A DNA stretch of 64,000 nucleotides from contig CACYHQ010000009.1 of the NCBI GenBank assembly GCA_902774245.1, positions 1 through 64,000 of the forward strand. Direction: 5' to 3'. Source of the stretch: an uncultured bacterium (lineage in GTDB: Bacteria > Verrucomicrobiota > Lentisphaeria > Victivallales > UBA1829). The notes below the pieces were generated by a model, which saw only the letters and a list, made by a program, of their open reading frames with translations, was not told the DNA's origin and searched no databases. Below, piece after piece: positions 43,434 to 52,198 of the stretch. Every line of letters begins with the position of its first letter. Within the stretch, counting starts at the first letter, position 1. Position numbers and translations under genes: made by a program.

Positions 43434-44243
43434 ATGGCGGACAGTATTGTAAAGAAAACAGTCCGGTCGTTCCGGAAAATGAAGCAGGACGGCGAGAAGA
43501 TCGTGATGATCACCGCCTACGACGCGCCGACCGCGGCGTTCGCCGAGGCCGCCGGGATCGACTTCATCCTCGTGGGCGACTCGCTCTCCATGAACACCCT
43601 CGGCTACACCGACACAATCCCCGCCACCATGGACGTGATGGTCCATCACGCGCAGTGCGTCCGGCGCGGCGCTCCGAACACCTTCATCGTCGGCGACATG
43701 CCGTTCATGACCTGCCACCTCGGCGTGGAGAATACGCTCCGCCAGGCTGCGCGGTTCATGCAGGAGGCCGGATGCGACGCGATCAAGCTCGAATGCACGC
43801 CGTCCACCCTGCCCGCCGTCCGCGCGCTGGTCGAGGCCGGGATCCCCGTGCAGGGGCACATCGGCCTGCTGCCGCAGTCCGTGAAGACCTCCGGCGGCTA
43901 CCGGGTGCAGGGACGCGGCGAGGAAGAGGCCGCCGAACTCATCGCCCGCGCCAAAGAGCTTGAGGACGCCGGCGTCTTCTCCATGGTGCTGGAATGCGTC
44001 CCCGCCGAACTCGCCGCGAAGATCACCGCCGCCGTCGGCGTGCCGACCATCGGGATCGGCGCGGGCCCGGACTGCGACGGCCAGGTGCAGGTCGTGAGCG
44101 ATCTGCTCGGCTACACCGAGGGATTCCTGCCGAAGCACGCCAGACGGTTCTGCCACATCGGGACCATGGCGCAGGAAGCCATCTCCGCATATATCGCCGA
44201 AGTCAAAGGAAAGACTTTCCCCACCCAGGAAAACAGTTTCTGA
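43434..44243 (+). CDS. panB: 3-methyl-2-oxobutanoate hydroxymethyltransferase
   Basis: A 269-residue TIM barrel catalysing the first step of pantothenate synthesis, transfer of a hydroxymethyl group from methylene-THF to ketoisovalerate. MITAYDAPTAAFAEAAGIDFILVGDSLSMN is the metal and substrate block, then VGDMPFMTC, AIKLE, PVQGHIGLLPQSV, FSMVLECVP and TIGIGAGPDCDGQVQV, all typical of PanB. AAGGAGGTGCCGC precedes the ATG at 43434, excluding the in-frame ATG at 43353. panC and panD are not in the window. Confidence 0.96.
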   Translation: MADSIVKKTVRSFRKMKQDGEKIVMITAYDAPTAAFAEAAGIDFILVGDSLSMNTLGYTDTIPATMDVMVHHAQCVRRGAPNTFIVGDMPFMTCHLGVENTLRQAARFMQEAGCDAIKLECTPSTLPAVRALVEAGIPVQGHIGLLPQSVKTSGGYRVQGRGEEEAAELIARAKELEDAGVFSMVLECVPAELAAKITAAVGVPTIGIGAGPDCDGQVQVVSDLLGYTEGFLPKHARRFCHIGTMAQEAISAYIAEVKGKTFPTQENSF

Positions 44244-44291
44244 TCCCTCAGTTTCAAACCTAAAAACTCCAGCAAGAAAGGAGCCTTCGCC

Positions 44292-44948
44292 ATGAAACAC
44301 CTTACCATTCTCGCAGCCGCCTCGCTCGCACTCCTCGCCGCATTCGTCTGCCCCGCGCAGGACGCCGCATCCGCGAAGATCGATCCGAAAGCCGAATCTG
44401 TCGCCCTCCCCGCCCCCGCCAAGACCGGCGGCATGCCGCTCATGCAGGCGCTTGCGGAACGCAAGACCGTCCGCGACTACAAGCCCGGCGAACTTGACGC
44501 CGCCACGCTTTCCGAGATCCTCTACGCCGCCAACGGCGTGAACCGTCCCGACGGCAAGCGCACGATCCCGACCGCGATGAACAAGCAGGACCTCGAAGTC
44601 TACGTGGCGCTGCCGGGCGCGGCCTACCACTACGACGCGAAGGTGAACAAGCTCGTGCGCATCGACGCGGGCGACTTCCGCGCGGACCTCATCATGAACA
44701 AGAACATGGCGAAAAACTCCGCCGCGATCCTCGTCTACGCCAGCGACTCCACCAAGTTCCCGAACGACATCAAGTATCCCGCAATCCACGTCGGCGAAGC
44801 CTCGCAGGACGTCTACCTCTACTGCGCCTCGAAGGGACTCGGCACCGTCTCCCTCGGCATGTACGATGAAAAGGGCGTCCGCAAGGTCTTCAAGCTCGAT
44901 GACAAGATGACCGTCATCCTCGCGCAGGCCATCGGTTTCACGAAATAA
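44292..44948 (+). CDS. Secreted nitroreductase-family protein (SagB/ThcOx-like)
   Basis: A 218-residue protein with an N-terminal signal sequence (MKHLTILAAASLALLAAFVCPAQ). The mature part matches the FMN-dependent nitroreductase fold: ALAERKTVRDYKPGELDAATLSEILYAANGVNR, LEVYVALPGAAYHYD, AIHVGEASQDVYLYCASKGLGTVSLGMY and VILAQAIGF. Nitroreductases are usually cytoplasmic, so export through a signal peptide is notable, and FMN would need to be loaded before or after export. AGAAAGGAG precedes the start. The reaction is unknown. Confidence 0.85.
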   Translation: MKHLTILAAASLALLAAFVCPAQDAASAKIDPKAESVALPAPAKTGGMPLMQALAERKTVRDYKPGELDAATLSEILYAANGVNRPDGKRTIPTAMNKQDLEVYVALPGAAYHYDAKVNKLVRIDAGDFRADLIMNKNMAKNSAAILVYASDSTKFPNDIKYPAIHVGEASQDVYLYCASKGLGTVSLGMYDEKGVRKVFKLDDKMTVILAQAIGFTK

Positions 44949-44975
44949 CCCATCATTTCTACGGAGACGCATCCA

Positions 44976-47417
44976 GTGACGGACGAACTCAGACCTGATC
45001 CCGCTTCCCAGCCCGAAAAGACCTCCGACGCACCAACCGCCGGAACGTCCGTCGCGCCGGGCGCTCCCGACCGGACCATGGTCATGGAGACGGCTCAGGT
45101 CGACCGCACCATGGTCATGAGCGAGGAATCGGTCGACCGCACCATCGTCCTGAGCCCGGAGAACGGCATTGAGCGGGTGACAGAAACGACGCACGCCACC
45201 GTTCTCGGCGAAACGCGTACGCGCCTCCATAGCATTCTGCACAACCCGACGTCCATCCTGTCCACCCTGACCGGCACGGGCAAGCGCGACGTCGGCGCGG
45301 AGATTGAGGGGCACGACCGCCACCGCGAACGCGCAGAGGTCGGGCATCAGGAGGATGCTCAGGTGCACCTGACCGAACTGGAGGACCGGTTCGAGATCGA
45401 ACGCAAGCTCGCCGAAGGCGGCCGCTACGTGGTCTCCATCGGCGAGGACCTCGGCCTCGAACGCGAAGTAGCGATCTATTCGCTGCGCGACGAACGCCTC
45501 CTGGACCCGAGCGAACGCGCCAGCTTCATCGCCGAGGCGGAGATCTCCGCCCAGCTCGACCACCCGTCCGTCCTGCCCGTCTACAGCGTCAACCGCGACT
45601 ACCGCGGCGGTCTGCACTCCGCCGTGAAGCTGACCGACGGCACGGACCTCCGCAAATTCCTGGAACGCACCATATCGCATTACCGCAGCGCCGGATTCCA
45701 CGCGGCGGAGGAAGCGGGCGCGCTGAATTTCCGGCTCGAGCTTTTCCTCGGCATCACGGACGGCATGACCTACGCCCACAGCCGCAACGTCGTACACGCC
45801 AATCTCCATCCGCAGAACATCCTGATCGGCGAGTATCACGAAGCCTACATCAAAGGCTGGGGGTACGCGATCTTCCTCGCCGCACACGGCGAGGATGCGC
45901 GGACGACACGCAAGCCCGAGATGACCGATCCCCGCTTCGTCGCGCCCGAACTCATTTCCGGCACGGAACCGAATATCAGATCCGACATCTACGCCCTCGG
46001 CATGCTCCTCTACGAGATCGTCACGCTCCATCCGCCGTTCCAGGACGTCCCGCCCCCGGAGGTCCTGGAATACCTCCGCAACGGCGTCGAACCGGCGATC
46101 GAACACCGTTTCGGCGGCGAGATCGACCCGGACATGCGTGCGATCATCAGGAAAGCCATCGCGCCGAAACCGGAAAACCGCTACGAGTCCGTGAGCGCCA
46201 TGGCCGAAGACATCCGCCACTTCCTGCATTCGGAGGAAGTCTCCGTGCGGAAGATCAGCATCTCGAAACGCTTCGCGAAGCTCATCCGGGCGTACCACCG
46301 CCGCATGTTCTTCGGATTCCTGACCCTGATCTGCCTGGTCGGCGCGCTCTTCGCCTACAACATCTTCAACGACGTCCGCATGGCACAGACCTCCTACCTC
46401 GACGACCATGTGCTCGGCAAGGCGCAGTCCGCGTGCCGGAAGACCGCCCACCAGTTCAATCTTCAGGCGGAAAAGTTCAACGACATGCTCGAATCCATCA
46501 AGTTCGAGATCGAATTCCTGCTCGACGACAGCGAGGCCAACCTCGACACAGGCGTCAAATATCTGGCGCCCCCGGACGACCAGGCCGTCGCCGGAGACAA
46601 CGGCATCCAGACCGAGTATTCCCCCTACTACGGCGACTCCGTCAGCTTCCGCAAAATGGAGGCCGGACGCAAGGAGGACATGACGAATCCCGAATTCACA
46701 CGGCTCGGCATGCTCCAGCCCACGCTTTTCCGCTACATGCTTCAGGCCCCGCTGAATTCCTACGTCACCAAGGAAAGCGCGGACAAGCAGATCCACCGCC
46801 TCACGCAGAGCATCAGCCCGATCTACCGCATCCAGATCCTTCTGGTCAACGGTTCGTCCATGCTTTATCCCTATACCGTGAAAACGGAAGCCATCCCCGC
46901 CCATGAGTCCGAATGGTACCGCCTCACGCTTCCCCGTCTCTTTGCCCAGTCGACCTGGCATCTCCCCTACCGCCTCGAAGACGCCACGCCCGAATCGGAA
47001 CGCGTCGTCCTGCCGGTCTCGATCCGGCTCGGTCCGCCGATCACCCCGCTCGGAGCCGCGGTGTTCCTCGTTTCCGGGCGCTATTTCGACCAGATCCTGA
47101 GCGAAGCCCAAAACCTCCCGCTCGGAATGGATTCGCAGTATTTCATCTCGCGGGACGGCGTCATCAAAATGGAACGCATCAGCAACGGTCCCGGCAAACG
47201 CCCGACGGTCAATCTGGAAAAAGGCGTTTACCCGGATCCCTGGCTCCTTGAATGGATGGCCGGAAAGGATTACGGGGCCGTGATCCGCAAGGAACCGGGA
47301 GGAACGTTCGTCTACTGCTTCGCGGACGTCCCGGCCATGCAGGAATGGTACGTGGAAAAGATCCGGCTGAAGGATTTCATGCGGAGCATCAACACGAAAC
47401 AGGGAGGCGATCTGTGA
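44976..47417 (+). CDS. Membrane pseudokinase with extracytoplasmic sensor domain
   Basis: An 813-residue protein. Residues 31-60 contain three spaced DRTMVM-like repeats (DRTMVM, DRTMVM, DRTIVL). Residues about 138-420 have the Ser/Thr kinase fold, but key residues are lost: the ATP lysine VAIK is VAIY (Y168), the HRD loop is HANLHPQN (N276 replaces the catalytic Asp), and DFG is KGWG (G294). A helix near 445-465 (GFLTLICLVGALFAYNIF) crosses the membrane, followed by a 340-residue sensor domain, probably Cache-like. It overlaps the next gene, a kinase with intact motifs, by one base. It therefore probably acts as a regulator, ligand sensor or scaffold for that kinase. The distance between homologous motifs indicates a duplication of the same ancestor. 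Confidence 0.9.
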   Translation: MTDELRPDPASQPEKTSDAPTAGTSVAPGAPDRTMVMETAQVDRTMVMSEESVDRTIVLSPENGIERVTETTHATVLGETRTRLHSILHNPTSILSTLTGTGKRDVGAEIEGHDRHRERAEVGHQEDAQVHLTELEDRFEIERKLAEGGRYVVSIGEDLGLEREVAIYSLRDERLLDPSERASFIAEAEISAQLDHPSVLPVYSVNRDYRGGLHSAVKLTDGTDLRKFLERTISHYRSAGFHAAEEAGALNFRLELFLGITDGMTYAHSRNVVHANLHPQNILIGEYHEAYIKGWGYAIFLAAHGEDARTTRKPEMTDPRFVAPELISGTEPNIRSDIYALGMLLYEIVTLHPPFQDVPPPEVLEYLRNGVEPAIEHRFGGEIDPDMRAIIRKAIAPKPENRYESVSAMAEDIRHFLHSEEVSVRKISISKRFAKLIRAYHRRMFFGFLTLICLVGALFAYNIFNDVRMAQTSYLDDHVLGKAQSACRKTAHQFNLQAEKFNDMLESIKFEIEFLLDDSEANLDTGVKYLAPPDDQAVAGDNGIQTEYSPYYGDSVSFRKMEAGRKEDMTNPEFTRLGMLQPTLFRYMLQAPLNSYVTKESADKQIHRLTQSISPIYRIQILLVNGSSMLYPYTVKTEAIPAHESEWYRLTLPRLFAQSTWHLPYRLEDATPESERVVLPVSIRLGPPITPLGAAVFLVSGRYFDQILSEAQNLPLGMDSQYFISRDGVIKMERISNGPGKRPTVNLEKGVYPDPWLLEWMAGKDYGAVIRKEPGGTFVYCFADVPAMQEWYVEKIRLKDFMRSINTKQGGDL

Positions 47418-49618
47418 TGAACCGGGGCGCGACATCAGGAAAAGTCCATACCGTGACCTCGATCCGGGTCGGACTGAAGAATCTCAGCCGTGAACAGGAC
47501 ACCACCGTCACGTTCACGCACGTGGACCACTCCACCGTCCGCTTCGACGACCAGCTGGACGTCAAGCTGGCGGCCATCGACGCGGAATACCAGCAGGGCA
47601 AAGTCTTCGCCGAGGGCGGACAGGGCATCATCCGCGAGGGACTCGACCTGAACCTCCGCCGTCCAGTGGCGATCAAGACGCTCAAATCGCAGCCCGAAGA
47701 CCAGTTCACGCGCGGACAGTTCATCCAGGAGGCGCGCGTCACCGCCCAGCTCAGCCACCCCGCGATCATCCCGATCTATTCGCTGAACTCGGACGACAAG
47801 GACGGGCTACACCTCGTGATGAAGCTCATCGACGGCAAGACGCTGAAAGATTATCTGGAACAGCTCGACCACGAATACCGCAAGGCCGGCATCGGACAGT
47901 TCGACGAACGCAAGTCCCTGATGTTCCGCCTCGAGGTCATACTCCGCGTCTGCGACGCCCTCGACTACGCCCACAGCCGCAACATCATGCACTGCGACCT
48001 CAAGCCGGAAAACATCCTCATCGGAGAGTTCCGCGAGACCTATATCATGGACTGGGGCATCGCGCGCCAGATCGAGGAACCCGGATACGATCCCGCCACC
48101 TGGGTGAAACCCAACACGATCTCCGGCACGCCGCGCTTCCTGTCGCCCGAGGCCATTCAGGGCGAACATACCGACCAGCGCGCGGATATCTATGCGATGG
48201 GCCTCATCCTCTTCGAGGTCGTCACGCTCCGCGAAGCCTACATGGCGCGCACCAGCGCCGAGGTCGTCTCCATGATCCGCGAAGGCCGCATCGCAGAAAC
48301 CCGCCACAAATACGGATTCAAGATCGATCCCGACCTGAAGGCGATCATCGCGAAGGCCACCGCCTACAACCGCGACGAACGCTACCAGACCATCCGCGAG
48401 CTGGGCGCAGACATCCGCCGCTACATGGGCGGCGAGGAGACCACAGCGAACCCGTACCACCTCTTCGGGCGTATCTCCGCCTTCGCCGTTCACCACAAAC
48501 GCGCCTCGCTGACGTTCGCCGTCGCATGCATCCTCACACTCCTCCTCACGATCGGCGTGACGGCCTACCGCCGCGTCAGCCAGATCAACGCCATGCATGC
48601 CTATACACAGAAGCTCGGCATCGCACAGGTCCAGTCCACCGCCTGCGCCGACTACATCGAAACGAACATCGCGCGCAACGCGCAGTTTCTCTCGTCCATC
48701 ACCTCGGAATTCGTCTTCCTTTACGAGACCGACCCGGACAGCGCGGACACGCCACCCTACTGCGTGCTACCCGTTTCCACGCTGCGCGCCGATTCGAAGA
48801 ACTCCCCCGCCACACTCCTGTATTCCTCCGTGTATCACCGCAAGATCGACTTCTCGCACTTCGCCCACAAGACCATTCACGGCGAAGACCTGACCTCCGT
48901 CGAAAAACGCCGCCTGCACATCCTGGGACATCTGAAGGATACGATCATGGGCGTGTTCATCGATCGCCTGCCGGAAAAATACGCGGAAGCCTCCGAAACC
49001 GAAAAGAACGAGTATCTACGCCTCAACGGCATCCCGCTTCACCTGCTGCTCTTCGGATTCCCGGACGGCCAGTACGTCGTGTATCCCGGCAGCGGCGTCT
49101 ACGCCACGACTTACGACCCGCGCACCCGCCACTGGTACAAGACCGCGCAGTCCAGCAGCGGCGAATTCGCATGGAGCAAGCCCTACCCAGGCAACACCGC
49201 CGCCGCGGGCTATCTGCTCTCCTGCAACGTCCCCATGCTGGACACCGCCGGAAACTTCCTCGGCGTCGCCGGATTCGACCTGCACCTGAACACGATCATC
49301 CGCGACCTGAAGACGAACGGCAATGTCGGGAAAAACGTTCTGGAAAAGACCCTGCTGGACGACGAAGGGCTGATCCTCGTCTCCACCGGAGCCAGGTTCG
49401 CCGGAGCCATGGAGACGAACAAGGAGGACTCCCTGACCATCCGCTTCGACGACGACGACCTCTTCAAACAGTTCACCGAGGTCAAATACGGCACAATCTC
49501 CCGTACCGAGAACGGCCGCCGCATCATCTACTGTGTGAACTACCTCCCCAGCCAGGACTGGTACTACATCGAAAAGATCGACATCACCACCACCGTCGCC
49601 GCCCCGAATATCCTCTGA
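47417..49618 (+). CDS. Membrane Ser/Thr protein kinase with C-terminal dCache sensor domain
   Basis: A 733-residue PknB-like kinase. The glycine loop is AEGGQG (65-70), ATP lysine K87 (VAIKTLK), catalytic HCDLKPEN with D194, DWG with D212, and SGTPRFLSPEAIQG and DIYAMGLILFEVVTL as activation and F-helix motifs, all intact. A membrane helix (about 362-384) is followed by a periplasmic sensor with the dCache pattern YVVYPGSGVY, YDPRTRHWYKTAQ, SKPYPGNTAAAGYLLSCNVP and GVAGFDLHL. ATG 47417 overlaps the TGA of the pseudokinase gene (TGATG), so production is coupled. It probably responds to a small ligand such as an amino acid. Substrates are unknown. Confidence 0.93.
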   Translation: MNRGATSGKVHTVTSIRVGLKNLSREQDTTVTFTHVDHSTVRFDDQLDVKLAAIDAEYQQGKVFAEGGQGIIREGLDLNLRRPVAIKTLKSQPEDQFTRGQFIQEARVTAQLSHPAIIPIYSLNSDDKDGLHLVMKLIDGKTLKDYLEQLDHEYRKAGIGQFDERKSLMFRLEVILRVCDALDYAHSRNIMHCDLKPENILIGEFRETYIMDWGIARQIEEPGYDPATWVKPNTISGTPRFLSPEAIQGEHTDQRADIYAMGLILFEVVTLREAYMARTSAEVVSMIREGRIAETRHKYGFKIDPDLKAIIAKATAYNRDERYQTIRELGADIRRYMGGEETTANPYHLFGRISAFAVHHKRASLTFAVACILTLLLTIGVTAYRRVSQINAMHAYTQKLGIAQVQSTACADYIETNIARNAQFLSSITSEFVFLYETDPDSADTPPYCVLPVSTLRADSKNSPATLLYSSVYHRKIDFSHFAHKTIHGEDLTSVEKRRLHILGHLKDTIMGVFIDRLPEKYAEASETEKNEYLRLNGIPLHLLLFGFPDGQYVVYPGSGVYATTYDPRTRHWYKTAQSSSGEFAWSKPYPGNTAAAGYLLSCNVPMLDTAGNFLGVAGFDLHLNTIIRDLKTNGNVGKNVLEKTLLDDEGLILVSTGARFAGAMETNKEDSLTIRFDDDDLFKQFTEVKYGTISRTENGRRIIYCVNYLPSQDWYYIEKIDITTTVAAPNIL

Positions 49619-49619
49619 G

Positions 49620-49648
49620 CTGCTGTCCGCCCTCTTCCCCGACGGCAG
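49620..49648 (+). terminator. Probable terminator after the kinase gene
   Basis: CTGC..GTC pairs with GAC..GCAG, then TCATGTTTTT. Moderate strength. Confidence 0.5.
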
Positions 49649-49751
49649 TCATGTTTTTCAGGGGGGGGATCGTTCGCGAACCTTGTTCGGACAGCTCCCG
49701 TTCTTCAGGAATTCCGGGCGGCCTATTTTCCCGCTTTTTCGAGATGCAGAT

Positions 49752-49779
49752 TTGCTTTTTCCTGACTTTGAGCTATATT
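49752..49779 (+). promoter_or_regulatory. Promoter of tRNA-Arg
   Basis: TTGCTT (49752-49757), 16 nt, TATATT (49774-49779), about 20 nt before the tRNA. Confidence 0.6.
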
Positions 49780-49800
49780 ATTTGATTGCCGTTATATCGT

Positions 49801-49877
49801 GCACCCGTAGCTCATTTGGATAGAGCGACTGCCTCCGGAGCAGTAGGTGGTGGGTTCGAGCCCCGCCGGGTGCACCA
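49801..49877 (+). tRNA. tRNA-Arg (CCG)
   Basis: A 77-nt tRNA: acceptor GCACCCG/CGGGTGC, D arm GCTC/GAGC, anticodon stem ACTGC/GCAGT with loop CTCCGGA (anticodon CCG), T loop TTCGAGC, encoded ACCA. It borders the defence island, a common integration site, but I found no copy of its 3' end downstream in the window. Confidence 0.97.
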
Positions 49878-50010
49878 CTTTTTTGTCCTAGGTTCAGGTA
49901 AAAAAGGGTAGGATTGACAGAAACTGATAATTCCTGATTTTTAGCGTTTCGCGGAAAAAATCGTGAAAAAACACGAAAAAACCAAAAAAAGCTGTCTTTG
50001 AACCATAATT

Positions 50011-50047
50011 GCCGGAGTCATGCCCCCGAAAGGAACATGACCCCGGC
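50011..50047. other. Strong hairpin at the left end of a non-host-like segment
   Basis: GCCGGAGTCATG pairs with CATGACCCCGGC (12 bp, one mismatch) around a loop that itself holds CC-GAAA-GG. On the plus strand CTGCTTTT follows, so it could be a terminator; on the minus strand it lies 3' of two small ORFs. The stretch 49878-50010 to its left is A-rich and holds nothing else recognisable. Confidence 0.6.
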
Positions 50048-50088
50048 CTGCTTTTGAGATTCAGCTCTTTTTTCGCCGATTTGATGGG

Positions 50089-50217
50089 TTACATGATCAC
50101 CCACGGCTTCCGTGCCGAGAGCACAAGTCCGACGATACCAACGGCGACGATCACGCCAAGCGAGATCCTTTCGATCGTGGGCGACGGATAGAGAGGCGGT
50201 ATAATCATTTTGTTCAT
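50089..50217 (-). CDS. Putative 42-residue single-pass membrane protein
   Basis: An ORF too short for standard calling. ATG 50217 gives MNKMIIPPLYPSPTIERISL, then a hydrophobic segment GVIVAVGIVGLVLSA and a basic end RKPWVIM. Codons mostly end in G or C, like host genes, and the hydrophobic stretch is continuous, which favours real coding. An internal ATG at 50208 would give 39 residues. It starts 6 bp after the stop of the next small ORF upstream. Function unknown; a phage-derived small membrane protein or a toxin-like peptide are possible. No clear ribosome binding site. Confidence 0.4.
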   Translation of the reverse strand: MNKMIIPPLYPSPTIERISLGVIVAVGIVGLVLSARKPWVIM

Positions 50218-50223
50218 CCGTGT

Positions 50224-50400
50224 TCAAGATTTGAGGTTATCGGGGACTCGAATACCGTACCTGCTGAGAATAATCCCGGCTGCGACGGTCAGAACGAGTT
50301 TTCCGATCCGTTTCAGGGTGTCCGCGGTCGACTCGGGCGTGTCGATTCGTGCGACCTCATCGTGGCTGACGAACTTGCCCTCCTGCATGATGAGCCCCAT
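50224..50400 (-). CDS. Putative 58-residue single-pass membrane protein
   Basis: ATG 50400 gives MGLIMQEGKFVSHDEVARID, an acidic and polar start with TPESTADTLKRIG, then a hydrophobic helix KLVLTVAAGIILSRYG and a short tail RVPDNLKS. AAGG lies about 11 nt upstream; a second start at the fifth codon is possible. Codon use is GC-ending. It is followed 6 bp later by another tiny membrane ORF, giving a two-gene unit between two strong hairpins. I do not recognise the family; the size and pairing resemble accessory membrane proteins of small phages, but this is only a guess. Confidence 0.4.
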   Translation of the reverse strand: MGLIMQEGKFVSHDEVARIDTPESTADTLKRIGKLVLTVAAGIILSRYGIRVPDNLKS

Positions 50401-50441
50401 GGTTCAGCCCGCCTTTCTGTGCGCCGCCTTGCAACGGCTGC

Positions 50442-50471
50442 TGTCGTACCCGTCGTGTGACGGATACGACA
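50442..50471. other. Near-perfect palindromic hairpin at the right end of the small-ORF segment
   Basis: TGTCGTACCCGTC and GACGGATACGACA form a 13-bp stem (one mismatch on the plus strand, a G-U pair in minus-strand RNA) with a GTGT loop. Any ORF reading through it (for example a 22-residue one ending at 50404) is probably a by-product of the palindrome. From 50472 to 50752 I see no convincing gene. Confidence 0.6.
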
Positions 50472-50752
50472 TTTGGTGTTTGATTTGGGTTTCACGCTTA
50501 GATTTCCAGAGGGTCGGGATGCAGGTGGAAATTTTGCGGATGCACAACGGCAGGATGGCGTGATTATCGCACAGCGGAGCCGGAGAATGGGAAGAAATCA
50601 CGATCCCTTTCAGGATATCATGCCATCTTCGATTCAAGATTTTTGCGAGTCTTGCTTGTTTTCCTCAATACAACATCCCCTCAATCAGCGTTTGTCAGGC
50701 GCTTAGTTCAAGATTATTGCAAGTTGTGACTTGTTATTCATTTTTATGTGGA

Positions 50753-52198
50753 TTAAGAGTTAAAAGAGAACAAATCAACAAGATAATACAGTTTCTTGAT
50801 AGATTCATTGTTGTACACACTCACGCTATCATACCATCTTGCAGAACGATTTGTTACGGATTCGGCAAAATGCTGAAGATCTGCTTTCTGTAATTTTTTT
50901 AGTCGCTTTGATGCAAGTCTATTATTGAGAACATTCCCATTTTCTGCATCTTTTAGCAAAGATTGAATTGAAACTGTATTCTCCTCTAGAGGGGTGGTGT
51001 ATTCCCGAATATAAGATGCGTAAAGAGCTATTTCGAGATAAAAGAATTCATGGTGATCTCGAGTATAGTCTTGCGGAAAGAGCTTGTCTGATATTTCATT
51101 TGGGGGAATTACTCCCGTAATAAAAACTGAATAAAGTTCTCGAAATCTCAGTTTTATCATAAGAAGGATCACCAACATTTCCGGCCAAATATAATGTCTT
51201 TCAGAAACGCCATTTTGGATCATAGCAAACACTTTTAGACACTGCTCTATTTCCCTTAGAGACAAGCGCTGAAACTTTGACATTGCAATAAACATTTGCT
51301 TAAAGGTATTCCCCTCGTTTTGTTTGACAGCAGTTTTCTCCTCTTCTGTTTTTTCTCTCAAGAATTTTTCTATTTGATACCTATCCCAAAGGGCATCGAT
51401 AAACGCCTTTTGATTGGAAATCAGCATGTTCATCTCCAAGTCAAAGAAGCGGTGTAGATAATTGTCGATATCTATTTCGCCGTAAACAGATTGGATTGAA
51501 TAACCAAGTTGTTCCCTGTCTATTCCCAACACAAAGACGATATGTTGAATATTGAAAAGATGCTTAATTCTTTCCAGCACGGATATCGCGAAGGTGGGGC
51601 GACAGCGATCCAGTTCGTCCACGATAAAGATGAGTGGAAAGCTATCCTCAGCATAAACTTTGTCTGCAAGTTCCTGCAAACGCCCCCTCAAATCATTCCG
51701 TGCTTTTGTTTGCTCCAGATAGTCATCATAGACGGCTTCCGAGGCAGTTTCCAAATCTTTCTTCTCAACCCCTGTCAGGTCAATACCCGGTATCATTTCA
51801 ACAAATTGTTTCAAGAAATTCAACCCAAGTTTCCCGATTAAAGGTTTGCTTGCCTGCTTCACTGCAGCGCAAACTTCTTTGAAGGTTCCGCCCTTCAATT
51901 CCATCCAGAGTTGCCCAATGATGGCAACGAGCGGGTCGTCTAGGTGGTCATCCTCCCATGCGTTGAAATAAATAGCAGTATGGCCTTGTTTCTTCAGTTC
52001 CTCGCACCAACGTTTCAGAAGGAAAGTCTTTCCGCTGCCCCAAGCTCCGTTCAATGCGATAGTCAGTGGTTCTGTTTGTCCACGAAGCAGATTTGTTAGC
52101 CGATCCGCAAATTCTTTGCTATTTAGCTGGTCATCTTTCCAAATGTCACTTGTTTCAATTTTGGGTTCATGCTGTTTGATTTGTATTTGTTTTGACAT
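50753..52198 (-). CDS. KAP family P-loop NTPase
   Basis: A 481-residue protein. Walker A is GAWGSGKT (51-58), followed by the family block IYFNAWEDDHLDDPLVAIIGQL. Walker B is LIFIVDELDRC (189-199), with FAISVLERIKHLF and IVFVLGIDREQLGYSIQSVYG after it, all diagnostic of KAP NTPases (Kidins220/ARMS and PifA). PifA of plasmid F excludes phage T7, and KAP genes are frequent in defence islands. A hydrophobic amphipathic stretch (LIGKLGLNFLKQFVEMIPG) between the motifs is where other members carry membrane helices. It is AT-rich compared with the host. GAGGAGAG precedes the start. The RloC-like gene lies 241 bp upstream. Confidence 0.88.
   Translation of the reverse strand: MSKQIQIKQHEPKIETSDIWKDDQLNSKEFADRLTNLLRGQTEPLTIALNGAWGSGKTFLLKRWCEELKKQGHTAIYFNAWEDDHLDDPLVAIIGQLWMELKGGTFKEVCAAVKQASKPLIGKLGLNFLKQFVEMIPGIDLTGVEKKDLETASEAVYDDYLEQTKARNDLRGRLQELADKVYAEDSFPLIFIVDELDRCRPTFAISVLERIKHLFNIQHIVFVLGIDREQLGYSIQSVYGEIDIDNYLHRFFDLEMNMLISNQKAFIDALWDRYQIEKFLREKTEEEKTAVKQNEGNTFKQMFIAMSKFQRLSLREIEQCLKVFAMIQNGVSERHYIWPEMLVILLMIKLRFRELYSVFITGVIPPNEISDKLFPQDYTRDHHEFFYLEIALYASYIREYTTPLEENTVSIQSLLKDAENGNVLNNRLASKRLKKLQKADLQHFAESVTNRSARWYDSVSVYNNESIKKLYYLVDLFSFNS

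Noticed and set aside
43410-47435. Minus-strand open frame of 1341 codons
   Set aside because: Antisense to panB, the nitroreductase and the pseudokinase, all with clear family motifs on the plus strand.
50404-50637. 77-codon minus-strand frame and its 22-codon end
   Set aside because: It has no initiation signal and its 3' part is generated by the palindrome at 50442-50471.
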